Source of the DNA: JAJFUE01 sp041687335
GTDB taxonomy: Bacteria > Sumerlaeota > Sumerlaeia > MVZB01
Direction of reading: 5' to 3'
NCBI GenBank assembly: GCA_041687335.1
Contig: JAWLCE010000003.1
Location: forward strand, 1 to 64,000
Length of the DNA: 64,000 nucleotides
Shown in pieces: positions 25,439 to 34,076 of the stretch. Both the position numbers and the translations under genes were made by a program. Each line of letters opens with the position of its first letter. Within the stretch, counting starts at the first letter, position 1. The notes beneath the pieces are model-generated. The model saw only the letters and a program-made list of their open reading frames with translations, did not search any database and was not told the DNA's origin.

Positions 25439-27122
25439 TTTACGGCGCGATTCCATCGCAACGGACGGCACTCTCTACGTCAGCCCCTGGGAAGGGCGCT
25501 TTGTGCGTGACGGCGAGACGCTGCAGACGATCCTCTTCGCCGCCGCAGCCGCCCCGATGGGTGTCGAGGGCTTCGCCGAGGCTCTGGACCTGCATGGACG
25601 CTCAACCGACCTGCCGCTGCTCCGGTTGCCGGAGAGTCTTCGGGAGCCGGAAAGCGCCAATGAACCGGAGTCTTCATCGGTCGACCCCATGACGGACGCG
25701 CAGGGGCCAGGCGCGGTCGGGGCAACTAAATCGCCATGGGTTCGCCAGACAAGGCGGGGCCGGGTCGAGCTGATCGGGGTGGCGGTTTATCCATCTTCGA
25801 AATTGGGTGAACTCAAATCGAACCAATGGTGGCGACCCGACGGCCGCCCGTTGGAGGATGCCCCATATTATCAGCCGCTCGATGTTCGATCCGTTCTGCC
25901 ATCTTGGGAACAGACCTACGAGTTCGCTTTCCGCGTTGAGCAGGCCGAGACAATGGGCGATGCGGCAATTTTATCCATCGACGGGGGTTCCATGTATGGG
26001 CTTGGCCGCCTGCACAATCTGGAGCGCCAGCTTGTCGACGGAATTATTGCCCGCACAATGAATCTGCCCCGTCACTTGGAAGCCACCACCCTGACCCTGG
26101 GCTTGCCAAGCAGCCCACGGACCCCTTGGTGGAGCCAAAAAGAGACCCCGCATGAGGCCGTGGTGTTCTCCAACGTTGCGCTGCGGCCGCGGGTAGAGCT
26201 GGTGCTGCGCGATGCGGGCGGGCGGGCGCTGCCCGAGTCGTTGGAGCCAATCGTGGTTGCCAGCGACGACATTCGGGAGCTGTTGAGAAAGTCCGGTCCC
26301 GCGGATCATCGCGTGCCGCTGGGCCGGCTGGATGCCGGGCGGTTCCGGGTGGAGTGGGATGGCGCCTCGCCGCTGCATCTGTTTATCAACGAGCCAGGGT
26401 TCCTGCGCGGGTTCTACGCAGGGCCGTTCGAGCCGGAAGCGCTCGCGTCGGGGCGGATCGAGATCGACCTGCCCATGCCCGGCCGACTGGCCGCCACCAT
26501 CCGCCCCGATGGCGTCTTCCAGCGCAGAAACGATTACACCGCGGCGGAAATTGGTATCCGTCGCGAGATGCCGCACAGTGGCATAGCCGGTCCATCCTGG
26601 TATTTGCTCAGCCGGAGCAATGGACGAACCGAGTGGACGCTCGAACTGGATGATCTCGCGCCTGGGAATTACTCGGGGTTCGGCTGGCTATTCTGGAACG
26701 ACAAGCGCTGCATGCCGGCCGACGGAGAGATCGTTGCCGTGGTGGGCGGGGGCCGGACGGAAATGGAGTTGCAGTATAACGTCCGCGAGGTGCCGTATGG
26801 CGAGTATGGCGCTTCGATCACGCTCACGCGCCCCGACGCCACGCCGGTTGCGGACGAACCGGTCATGGCCATTTATACCCACAACATGCACATCCCTGTA
26901 AACGACTGGCTGAGGACCGACGGGCGCGGGCACGTCCTGATCCAAAAAGTGACCGGCGGCGAAGAAGCGCTCGAGTATGAACTCCACGTCGGGCACGCCA
27001 ATAAGCTGCACCAGCGTATCCGGGGCCGCCAGATCGTCGGCCGCTTCAAGCTGAGCGGAAACGAGCGGGTGCAGGCGTTCGAGTTCGTCGTGCCGGAAGC
27101 GGAGGACGAGGAGGAGGAATGA
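25389..27122 (+). CDS. M56 peptidase tail, final segment after a second frameshift
   Basis: The frame begins with ATG 25389 (MGPKEFAIPEGATFQFDLR), directly downstream of the GGC tract where the previous frame is lost, and continues the beta-rich extracytoplasmic style of that tail. It contains carboxypeptidase-regulatory-like beta folds, for example LPMPGRLAATIRPDGVF and LAPGNYSGFGWLFWND, and ends in a very acidic string (EAEDEEEE). No independent promoter or Shine-Dalgarno is seen before 25389, so it was probably fused to the preceding frames, making one protein of about 1,860 residues. As a separate protein it would lack a signal peptide and stay in the cytoplasm. Confidence 0.65.
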   Translation: MGPKEFAIPEGATFQFDLRRDSIATDGTLYVSPWEGRFVRDGETLQTILFAAAAAPMGVEGFAEALDLHGRSTDLPLLRLPESLREPESANEPESSSVDPMTDAQGPGAVGATKSPWVRQTRRGRVELIGVAVYPSSKLGELKSNQWWRPDGRPLEDAPYYQPLDVRSVLPSWEQTYEFAFRVEQAETMGDAAILSIDGGSMYGLGRLHNLERQLVDGIIARTMNLPRHLEATTLTLGLPSSPRTPWWSQKETPHEAVVFSNVALRPRVELVLRDAGGRALPESLEPIVVASDDIRELLRKSGPADHRVPLGRLDAGRFRVEWDGASPLHLFINEPGFLRGFYAGPFEPEALASGRIEIDLPMPGRLAATIRPDGVFQRRNDYTAAEIGIRREMPHSGIAGPSWYLLSRSNGRTEWTLELDDLAPGNYSGFGWLFWNDKRCMPADGEIVAVVGGGRTEMELQYNVREVPYGEYGASITLTRPDATPVADEPVMAIYTHNMHIPVNDWLRTDGRGHVLIQKVTGGEEALEYELHVGHANKLHQRIRGRQIVGRFKLSGNERVQAFEFVVPEAEDEEEE

Positions 27123-27214
27123 TTTTCTCCTCAACAACCTCGCCCCCGCCTCGCATTGGTTGATTGTCTAGGCCGACGGCTACACCTCCAAAAAACGCAA
27201 CATCTATGGGGGGA

Positions 27215-27560
27215 TTATAATCGGGCCTCGGGCCTCCCTCCTCTCCCGTTGTCGCCGCCAACTGACGATGACCGGCAGCGGTTGGATGTGCGGAATTGCA
27301 GCCAGTGGCGGCCCTGCTTGGTTTTGGGCAGGTCGAGCAGTGCTTCCTGGATGTGGTGGGCGAGGAGGCACAGGTTCATGATCGGGGTCCTGCGGGCACG
27401 GGTGACATGGCCGAGGCGGGCGAGTTCGGCCATGTCCTTGACCACGCTGCGCTCGAGCAGGCCTTCGAAGTGGATCGCCAGCGCCATCAGGCGCGCCAGG
27501 CGCGGGATGTTACCCTGATCGGGATCGCAGACCGGCTCGGGGGCGCGGCCGGGCAGTAGG
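27215..27560 (-). pseudogene. Relic of a recombinase-associated HTH gene
   Basis: On the minus strand an open frame reads GNIPRLARLMALAIHFEGLL, then VVKDMAELARLGHVTRAR and IMNLCLLAHHIQEALLDLP. This closely resembles a small DNA-binding protein found beside serine site-specific recombinases in Planctomycetota-like genomes (pattern ARLMALAI..FE.L...G.V.DYAELARLGHVTRAR). There is no proper start upstream, the segment drifts into unrelated sequence after the LP, and no recombinase is nearby. It is taken as the remnant of an old mobile insertion. Recognition is from memory of the family motif. Confidence 0.6.
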
Positions 27561-27621
27561 TGAATCCACTGCCGATCTCCCTGCTGGGGATATTTGACCT
27601 TGCAGAAAATGGCTCCGACTT

Positions 27622-27677
27622 TTATTTTAGGATGGCCGAATAGCCTATAATTAGGCCGATGGTTATTTTAGGATGGC
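27622..27677 (+). promoter_or_regulatory. Promoter with paired 15-bp direct repeats upstream of the Fic gene
   Basis: Two identical copies of TTATTTTAGGATGGC lie at 27622-27636 and 27663-27677, 41 bp apart, about four helical turns. Between them is a perfect TATAAT at 27646-27651. The -35 side is poor, which suits an activated or repressed promoter. The second copy covers the ATG at 27673, favouring ATG 27685 as the true start. The Fic protein has a winged-helix C-terminus, so autoregulation through these sites is likely. Confidence 0.6.
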
Positions 27678-27684
27678 GAGCAGG

Positions 27685-28851
27685 ATGAAAAGAAAGCTGC
27701 AAGGGCGTTATGAGACCGTTTCGACGGTCGGGGAGAAGGTACGGGCGTTTGTGCCGGCGCCGTTGCCGCCGAGCCCGCCCATCCAGTGGCTCCCGGCCTT
27801 GCGCGAGAAGTATGACGAGGCCTTGCTGGCGCTTGGGCGGCTAGACAGCGTCGCGCGGCTGCTGCCGGAGACTTCGCTCTTCCTGTATTCCTACGTGCGC
27901 AAGGAGGCGGTCCTATCCTCGATGATCGAGGGGACGCAATCTTCGCTTTCGGACCTGCTGCTGTTCGAACTTGACCAGGAGCCGGGTGTGCCGCTCGATG
28001 ATGTGCGGGAAGTCAGCAACTACGTCGCCGCGCTCAACCACGGGCTCAACCGGCTGGCCGAAGGTTTCCCGCTCTCGCTGCGCCTGCTCAAGGAGATGCA
28101 CGGTGTGCTGCTTTCCAAGGGGCGCGGGAGCGATCAGGCTCCTGGCGAGTTCCGGCGCAGCCAGAACTGGATCGGCGGCACACGGCCAGGCAACGCCGCC
28201 TTCGTGCCCCCGCCGCCCGACATGGTGCCCGAATGCATGGGCAAGCTTGAACTGTTCTTGCATGACAAGCCCGAGCCGACGCCGGTCCTGCTCAAGGCCG
28301 CGCTTGCACACGTCCAGTTCGAGACGATCCACCCATTCCTGGACGGCAATGGACGTCTCGGTCGCCTGCTGATTACGCTGCTGCTATGCGAGCAGAAGGT
28401 CCTACAGGAGCCGATGCTCTACCTGAGCCTCTACTTCAAGACGCACCGGCAGGTTTATTACGATCTGCTCAACGGCGTGCGCCTCAGCGGCGACTGGGAG
28501 GCGTGGCTCGACTTCTTTGCCGAAGCGGTCATCGCCACCGCCAGCCAGGCTTTGGAGACCGCGCGGAAGCTCGATACCCTGGTCAAGGAAGATTCAGCGA
28601 AAATTGCCACCTTGGGGCGCGCGGCCGATTCGGCTCACCGGATTCACCATGCACTGCGGGAGCATCCAATGGCGACCGCCAAATCCTTGGGCCTAAAAAC
28701 CAACCTTACGCCAGCGACGATCAACAAGAGTTTGAGTCACATGATGGAATTGAAGATTGTCAGTGAGATTTCGAAGAAGAAACGTAACCGCTTGTTCAGC
28801 TATTCTCGATATATCGCAATTCTAAATCAAGGAACAGAACTACCGATATAA
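27685..28851 (+). CDS. Fic-family AMP-transferase with winged-helix C-terminus
   Basis: A 388-residue Fic protein. The active-site motif HPFLDGNGRLGR (His216) fits HxFx(D/E)GNGRxxR, so it should transfer AMP or a related group to protein hydroxyls. The inhibitory helix motif (S/T)xxxE(G/N) is present as Ser78...Glu82-Gly83, marking a class II, self-inhibited enzyme. The N-terminal Fic_N-like region (RAFVPAPLPPSPPI) and a C-terminal HTH (TAKSLGLKTNLTPATINKSLSHM) complete the usual layout. ATG 27673 would lie inside the upstream repeat, so 27685 is preferred. The gene sits among relics, without an adjacent antitoxin. Confidence 0.9.
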   Translation: MKRKLQGRYETVSTVGEKVRAFVPAPLPPSPPIQWLPALREKYDEALLALGRLDSVARLLPETSLFLYSYVRKEAVLSSMIEGTQSSLSDLLLFELDQEPGVPLDDVREVSNYVAALNHGLNRLAEGFPLSLRLLKEMHGVLLSKGRGSDQAPGEFRRSQNWIGGTRPGNAAFVPPPPDMVPECMGKLELFLHDKPEPTPVLLKAALAHVQFETIHPFLDGNGRLGRLLITLLLCEQKVLQEPMLYLSLYFKTHRQVYYDLLNGVRLSGDWEAWLDFFAEAVIATASQALETARKLDTLVKEDSAKIATLGRAADSAHRIHHALREHPMATAKSLGLKTNLTPATINKSLSHMMELKIVSEISKKKRNRLFSYSRYIAILNQGTELPI

Positions 28852-28936
28852 AGGCTGAAAAGAGCCGGAAATCTTGAGCGGGACCAAATCTTATGGGCCA
28901 ATCATCAACCCGGCCCCCTGCGCCCGCCGAGGCGAG

Positions 28937-29926
28937 TTATCCGCTTGATTGCATAACTTCAACGCCATTAAGGAAGGCGCTCATCAGCTCGGCACATTCG
29001 GCCGGATGCGTCTCCAGCAGGAAATGCGGGCCGTCGAGGATGTGCGCCTCCATGCGCGGAAGCGCCTTCATCCAAAAGAGTGTCTCCTCGAGGTCAAAGA
29101 AGATATCATGCCGCCCCCAGAGCATCAGTGCCGGGGGCTGTTGATAAGTGAGATATTCGGCGATCGCGCCGAACCGTGCGACATGGCTGCGATAGTCAAG
29201 CACCAGCGCGCGCTGAGTCTCGAGCCGGCCGGGGAGCGACATGATCCGCCAATCCTCCTCCCACAACTTGTGATCGATCCGCTCAGCGATGTCGTACGGC
29301 ACGCCGCCCACATATTGGTCGCGCACCCCCTCCAAGGTCAGATGTGCGGTCGCTTCGGCTTCCCGCTCCGGCGTGGGAGCATCCCAATAGGCCTTGGTCG
29401 CCGCCCATTGCGGCCCCATCCCGCTCACGTGCGCATTAGCATTCTGGACGATCAGGCTGCGGATGCGGCGCGGCGCGCGCATGGCAAGATCAAGCCCCAC
29501 CGCCGCACCATAATCGTGAAGGTAAAGGTGGATGGAGGTGACTTCGAGCCGCGTGAGCAGTTCGTCGATCATGTCCGCGAAACCCGAAAACGAGGGATGC
29601 GCGACCGGCTCGGTGCCGCCGAACCCCGGCAGGTCGGGCGCAATGACGAAGCAATCGCGCGCAAGGGTGCCGATCACATTGCGGAACGATGCCGAGGAAC
29701 TTGGGAAACCATGAATCAGGAGCAGCGCAGGTCTCGCCCGATCGCCCGCCAGACGGACCGCGACTTCGGCCCCTGCAATGTTGAAACTCACCAGCTCCAG
29801 CTTTTCCAATGCACTCCGCGCCTCTGCCTCACTGACCGCTGCTCCCTTTAGTACCAAGTATAGCAGCTTTGGCGGACTGTCTCGGGCCACAGTGATTTCA
29901 CCCGAGGGTCGCGAAGCGGTAGGCAC
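28937..29926 (-). CDS. Alpha/beta hydrolase, haloalkane dehalogenase/epoxide hydrolase-like
   Basis: A 329-residue alpha/beta hydrolase. HGFPSSSASF (72-81) is the oxyanion region. The nucleophile elbow reads LHDYGAAVG with Asp138 in place of serine, which fits dehalogenases and epoxide hydrolases rather than esterases. An acid follows in WGRHDIFFD, and the catalytic His lies in DGPHFLLETHP. The first ~45 residues look unlike the family, whose N-terminus normally starts near FNIAGAEVAVR, so a downstream non-ATG start is possible; the given start is GTG. No operon partner. Substrate not predictable. Confidence 0.85.
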   Translation of the reverse strand: MPTASRPSGEITVARDSPPKLLYLVLKGAAVSEAEARSALEKLELVSFNIAGAEVAVRLAGDRARPALLLIHGFPSSSASFRNVIGTLARDCFVIAPDLPGFGGTEPVAHPSFSGFADMIDELLTRLEVTSIHLYLHDYGAAVGLDLAMRAPRRIRSLIVQNANAHVSGMGPQWAATKAYWDAPTPEREAEATAHLTLEGVRDQYVGGVPYDIAERIDHKLWEEDWRIMSLPGRLETQRALVLDYRSHVARFGAIAEYLTYQQPPALMLWGRHDIFFDLEETLFWMKALPRMEAHILDGPHFLLETHPAECAELMSAFLNGVEVMQSSG

Positions 29927-29957
29927 GATTGGATTTTCCCATACAGTAATCCCCCCA

Positions 29958-30704
29958 TCACCGTGGCATCAGTGCAAACACACCCCAACCCAGGTATTCT
30001 CGTGTGTAAGCGGCATAGCGCTCGGGTGCCGAGGTGAGTTCGGCTCGTACATCCTTCGCGAGTTCGTCGCTGGGATTGGCTTCAAGCCATCGGCGCATGG
30101 TGAGCCATTTCGCCGCTTCGTATCGGTCCCAGCCGTCTTGGTCAGCCAGAACCATTTCAACGATGTCGTAGCCAAGGCGGCCGAAAGACGCCAGAAGCCC
30201 TGGAAGCATGAGAAAGTCGGAGATCGAGTTGGCAAGACACCCCTTGGCAACCTCTTCCGTCGGCGGTAACTGCCGCCAGTAGGGCTCGCCAATGAGGATG
30301 ACCCCTCCGGTGCGCAGGCTCTGCTTTAGAAGTTCGATAGTGCCGGCGACTCCCCCGGCAATCCAAGTGGCACCGACACAGGCTGCCACACCCACCTTCT
30401 CGTCAGAGACATAGCCCGCAGCATCGTCATGGATGAATTCGACTTGATCGGAGACACCGAGTTCTTCAGCACGTCGTTTCGCTTGCTCGGTGAACAATTG
30501 GCTCATGTCGACGCCGGTGCCGATGACGCCGTGATCGCGTGCCCAGGTGCATAGCATTTCCCCTGAACCGCTGCCAAGGTCGAGCACTCGGGTCCACGAT
30601 TCCAGACGCAGTGCCGCGCCCAGAGTGGTGAGCTTTTCGGGTGTGATCGGGTTGTGGATGCGGTGAGCGCTTTCGGTGATGTTGAAGATCCGTGGAATGT
30701 CCAT
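29958..30704 (-). CDS. SAM-dependent methyltransferase (class I)
   Basis: A 248-residue class I methyltransferase. VLDLGSGSGEM (40-50) is the SAM-binding loop, with GVDMSQ as the acidic loop and VACVGATWIAGG as motif post II. The C-terminus is compact with many tryptophan and tyrosine residues, as in small-molecule methyltransferases of the UbiE-like group. The start MDIPRIFNI is chosen because AAGGA lies ten bases upstream; a longer frame would add 21 residues. It is separated from the hydrolase by 31 bases on the same strand, so the two may be co-transcribed. Substrate unknown. Confidence 0.85.
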   Translation of the reverse strand: MDIPRIFNITESAHRIHNPITPEKLTTLGAALRLESWTRVLDLGSGSGEMLCTWARDHGVIGTGVDMSQLFTEQAKRRAEELGVSDQVEFIHDDAAGYVSDEKVGVAACVGATWIAGGVAGTIELLKQSLRTGGVILIGEPYWRQLPPTEEVAKGCLANSISDFLMLPGLLASFGRLGYDIVEMVLADQDGWDRYEAAKWLTMRRWLEANPSDELAKDVRAELTSAPERYAAYTREYLGWGVFALMPR

Positions 30705-30871
30705 TGTGAAATTTTCCTTACGTGCGTGAATAGATTCGGTTTTCGGCGCGGCCATCATGATTTGCATGGACTGGGGAGTGCCGGTCTACTTCTGAGGCGA
30801 CCGGCAGACGGCGAAGCAGTTCGTCGAGACATCCCTCGAACTCTGAGCGCGGGCCATCAACGAACGAGGCC

Positions 30872-31405
30872 TTAAGGGATCACTGGATTCGATGGATTGG
30901 AACCACTCTTCCGGAATTTCACAATCAGCGGAATGTTCGACGCGACTGCGAGGACTAGGCCGCAGCCGATGATCATCATTCCGTGTTTCAAAGAGTCTGC
31001 GTTGCCAATGTTCACTTGAATAGCCTGATGATTAAGGCCGAACATTATGAGAAGAACCGCAGAGGCGGTCCAAAAGCCGCAACGAGAGAATGCATCGAGT
31101 GTCTTGCGTCTGTGCTCGGGCGCCAGCCAATAGTCCTTGTTCGGTATATTTACAAAACGATCGATTATCGAGTCCGGCAGTCTATGAATGGCGAAGCTGA
31201 AGCCCAGAATGACGAACATGCAGGACCCGGCAGCAATCAAGGAACCTATCAGATAGGATGACTTGTTCAACCAACCGTCTGGCCGGCCGAATGTATCAAA
31301 GTGCGAGGCAACCGTGTCTGGGAGCTGTGGATAGTAATAGAGGGCATGAAGAATATACAAAGCCCACAAGATCAGAGCCACGGATAGTGAGAGTTTGTTA
31401 TTCAT
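30872..31405 (-). CDS. DUF1648-family membrane protein
   Basis: A 177-residue protein with four predicted membrane helices (near residues 7-25, 50-72, 110-127 and 145-163). The loop after helix 1 reads YPQLPDTVASHFDTFGRPDGW, the DUF1648 hallmark H-F-(D/N)-x-x-G-x-P-D. This family occurs in SdpI-like immunity proteins and other small membrane proteins. MNNKLSLS at 31405 is preferred over an ATG four codons upstream. It stands alone, with base composition lower in GC than its neighbours. Confidence 0.75.
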   Translation of the reverse strand: MNNKLSLSVALILWALYILHALYYYPQLPDTVASHFDTFGRPDGWLNKSSYLIGSLIAAGSCMFVILGFSFAIHRLPDSIIDRFVNIPNKDYWLAPEHRRKTLDAFSRCGFWTASAVLLIMFGLNHQAIQVNIGNADSLKHGMMIIGCGLVLAVASNIPLIVKFRKSGSNPSNPVIP

Positions 31406-31512
31406 CGTTTGACACACCCCAAGCCAACACTACCGGTGAGGGATCTGGGAGAAGAAAAGCAGCGGCGGCGGCTTTCGGGTTCCAAGGCCACCACCTGATT
31501 GGGCGAACAGTT

Positions 31513-31719
31513 TCAGGACTCCTCGATTTCGCGCTCGAGCAAGAAGTTAAAGCCGCCTTTCCAAGACAGCGTGGTTCGAAGGCTGGCCTCTCCGTAGAGA
31601 CGGTTTAGTCGCCATCCATCTTTTCCGAACGTATTCAGGGCGTCGAGAATTTGCTCTTCATTCTTTTTGCCCGCAACCAGTTTCAAAAACTCGATGCGGT
31701 ACTCGAATTTCTTCATCAA
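31513..31719 (-). CDS. DUF4177-like small protein
   Basis: A 68-residue protein starting MMKKFEYRIEFLK. The pattern (Y/F)EYR..., then ILDALNTFGKDGWRLNRLYGE, and a closing beta strand FLLEREIEE is that of DUF4177 (an alpha-beta fold with G-x-x-G-W near the middle). The start could be the second Met. Many such proteins occur as single genes in diverse bacteria, without a known biochemical role. A recognisable purine-rich site (AGGGGA) precedes the start. Confidence 0.65.
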   Translation of the reverse strand: MMKKFEYRIEFLKLVAGKKNEEQILDALNTFGKDGWRLNRLYGEASLRTTLSWKGGFNFLLEREIEES

Positions 31720-31833
31720 TCATCCCCTCCGACAGCTTTCGCATATTCACGGTATGTAACCAGTGGAGGCCCCGGCGCGGGTTGCGCTGTCGCCTAGTGG
31801 AAACAATCGAGAGGAAAGCAGATACAACGTATC

Positions 31834-32294
31834 ATGGACAAATTGCGGGACACAATAGAAAAGGTTTTCTACGCCGGGCCGAAGTTCTCGGCGGGGCGGC
31901 TGCGGGGGGCGGATGGGCGGTCGCATTCGTTCGCCGGCAGCCTGTTCGCATCGAGGGGCAGCATATCGCGCTTGCCGGGAGCTGGGAGACGCATCCGGAC
32001 TATGGGCGCCAGTTGAAGGTGGAACGGGTCGAGATTGAGATGCTCGCGGGGGCGGAGGGGTTGGCGCAGTTCATCTCTCCAACCACCCGGAGGTCAAAGG
32101 GGATCGGGCCGATGCGGGCGACGAAGATCGCAGAGGCGTTCGAAGAGGATTTTGAGGCCACGCTGCTGAACTCCCTAAAGCTGATGGCCCAGGCCGCGCG
32201 TGTGCCGCTCCCGGCGATCGAGAAGCTGCGGGAAGTTTGGCTGCGGTCGCGGCACTTCAACGCGACGATGACCCCGCCACCGGCATTGGGCTGA
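31834..32294 (+). pseudogene. RecD2-like helicase N-terminal relic
   Basis: The N-terminal OB-fold and helix-hairpin region of RecD2 (YrrC-type helicase) can be read, but in two frames. DTIEKVFYAGPKFSAGRL...HSFAGSLFA (31834 onward) is followed by a switch near 31940-31955 to GQHIALAGSWETHPDYGRQLKVERVEIE and GIGPMRATKIAEAFEEDF. The protein then ends at residue ~150 without the ATPase domains. A RecD2 protein would have over 700 residues. It is a decayed fragment of a DNA-repair helicase gene. Confidence 0.7.
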
Positions 32295-32549
32295 CGTACC
32301 ACCAAGTGAGCGTCTTGGTATTTTGTCCATTTTGTCCAGCATTTCGTGTGATCCCGAATCTGATTACGGGTCTGCGTCGAGTCTGACAGTATGCATTGGT
32401 GGCTGGCGAGGGTGAGCCCGAGCGGCTGTGGGTGAATATTTGGCATGAACACATACTGCACGCAGGTTATCCTCTTTGGGAATGAAGAAGTCCGGCCCAC
32501 CCGCAGCAGGTGTCGCAGATGAGCACGGCAAAGAAATCTTGCTATCTAT

Positions 32550-33840
32550 TCACATACAATCGCCTTCTGTCTTCTTCTCTGCTTCTCGTGCTGCCAGTGG
32601 TATGTAGCGCTCGATGGGGATTTTCCAGGCCCGAAAGAAGTCGAGGGGGTTCTGGGTGCCGATGAACTCCCGTGCCAACTTCAGGCGCTGGAGCACCGCG
32701 TCGCGCTGCTCGGCTGGCAGTTCGGACGTGCGCTCCTCGACGCCCTGAAGAAAGCGTTCAACGTTCATTACCTCGCCCCAGACCTGGATAATCCGCTTCA
32801 GCTCATCCTTGCTCTCCTGAATAGACTGATGAATCCGCCGGCGGTCCTCTTCCTGCCGGTGCCTCTCCTCTGCTGCCAGATATTCCAGTCGGCGGATTTC
32901 AGCCTGGCGCTCTGCCTCCGCCAGCTTCTCGACTAATTCACGAGCAGCCTTTTCGACTGCCTTGATGATGCCCGGAATCTCTCGCTTCAGGGACGAACCT
33001 TTCGTTTCTTGCCAACAGGTTGACCAAGAAACGGATCCATAGGGTGAGTAGGCAACGAGACGAAGTCGGCCGCAGGGCAACTCCTTTGTGGTCGTCGGGG
33101 AATGGTCCATACGATATCGGGACGTCGGGGCCGGGACATCGTCTCGAATCCACTTGCCCCTCACGTATCGCATCAGCACATCCTTGGACATCTCCACGAT
33201 CGTGAGTCCAACGGCCACATTCGATGTAGACGACCGTCGGTCTGCTTGGCATCCAGAGGCGACTGGACCAAAAATCTCCACGTCTTTTCGGTGGCGTCTC
33301 ACGCTCATCGATGTAGTTTCGCCGCAGCCGCTCGCATTGCGGGGCAATTACGACATAATGTCCGGCGGATTCCAAGGCGTTGAACAATTGATTGGCAAAA
33401 CTCAGCAACCTATCTAATCCCGTCATCGAAGCATGGACGTCGACCACAAGCCCCTTTTGCGGTTTGAGATACTCTCCCTCGTCCACTGTTTGGTCTCTTG
33501 AGAATTGCATCCTTGCGCCGATAATCAGTCCGTGGATTTCACTGACGCGCCGCTTGGGTTTTACGCTATCAGGGAGCTCTACCGTCAGCGGAATGCTACG
33601 GACATAAGGTTCATTATCCCTCAACCAAAAGGCCGGAATGCCGGGGTTGGACTCTGGCAATGGTGTCGGCTTGGGAGCCTTACCCACGGCTAACTTTGCC
33701 CAGTAGCCGCGATTAGGCCGAGGCACGCGCAATTCCGAGCAAACCCGCGCCATGTAGCTTCCGGAAACCTCAAACCGCTCGGCCACCTTTGTCATCGGTT
33801 GTGACCAAACCAGCTCATACAGCTCTTCTCGAGTGATCAT
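32550..33840 (-). pseudogene. Frameshifted HTH protein of unknown function
   Basis: The N-terminus (from 33840, MITREELYELVWSQPMTKVAERFEVSGSYMARVC, and RPNRGYWAKLAVGK) belongs to a widespread uncharacterised family with an HTH-like start. The frame continues to VVYIEC near 33225. The true continuation VAVGLTIVEMSKDVLMRYVRGKW is in the next frame, and it runs through a long coiled coil (REIPGIIKAVEKAARELVEKLAEAERQAEIRR...) to the stop at 32550. A single slip at 33215-33227 explains this. If corrected, the protein would have about 430 residues. It may be a sequencing error or a recent inactivation. The function of the family is not known. Confidence 0.65.
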
Positions 33841-33988
33841 CTGTATTTTTTACCCACCAAGTGCTTGTCGGGCGCATGATGCCCCAATTCCATATTGATA
33901 CCCAACTGGATGGCTCAGCCAAGAAGAATTGCCAGCATCTCGGATGCTTCGACAGGTAGAGATCAGCAATCACATAATTGCCGCCGGA

Positions 33989-34070
33989 CCGCGCGCGAGA
34001 GAAATTATAGACGCGGATAGGGTCCCATACCCCCTCCAGGGGGTCACCCGAAAGAGGGGGGGTGCCGGGT
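33989..34070 (-). repeat. Dispersed hairpin repeat, copy 1
   Basis: The 82-bp element has the core GATAGGGTCCCAT, followed by a perfect hairpin ACCCCCT-CC-AGGGGGT and a G-rich arm. Its outer 40 bases match copy 3 (41690-41775) closely. On the minus strand it begins six bases after the stop codon of the 910-residue gene, so it may act as a 3-prime structure or terminator. See copies 2 and 3. Confidence 0.6.
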
Positions 34071-34076
34071 CTACGG

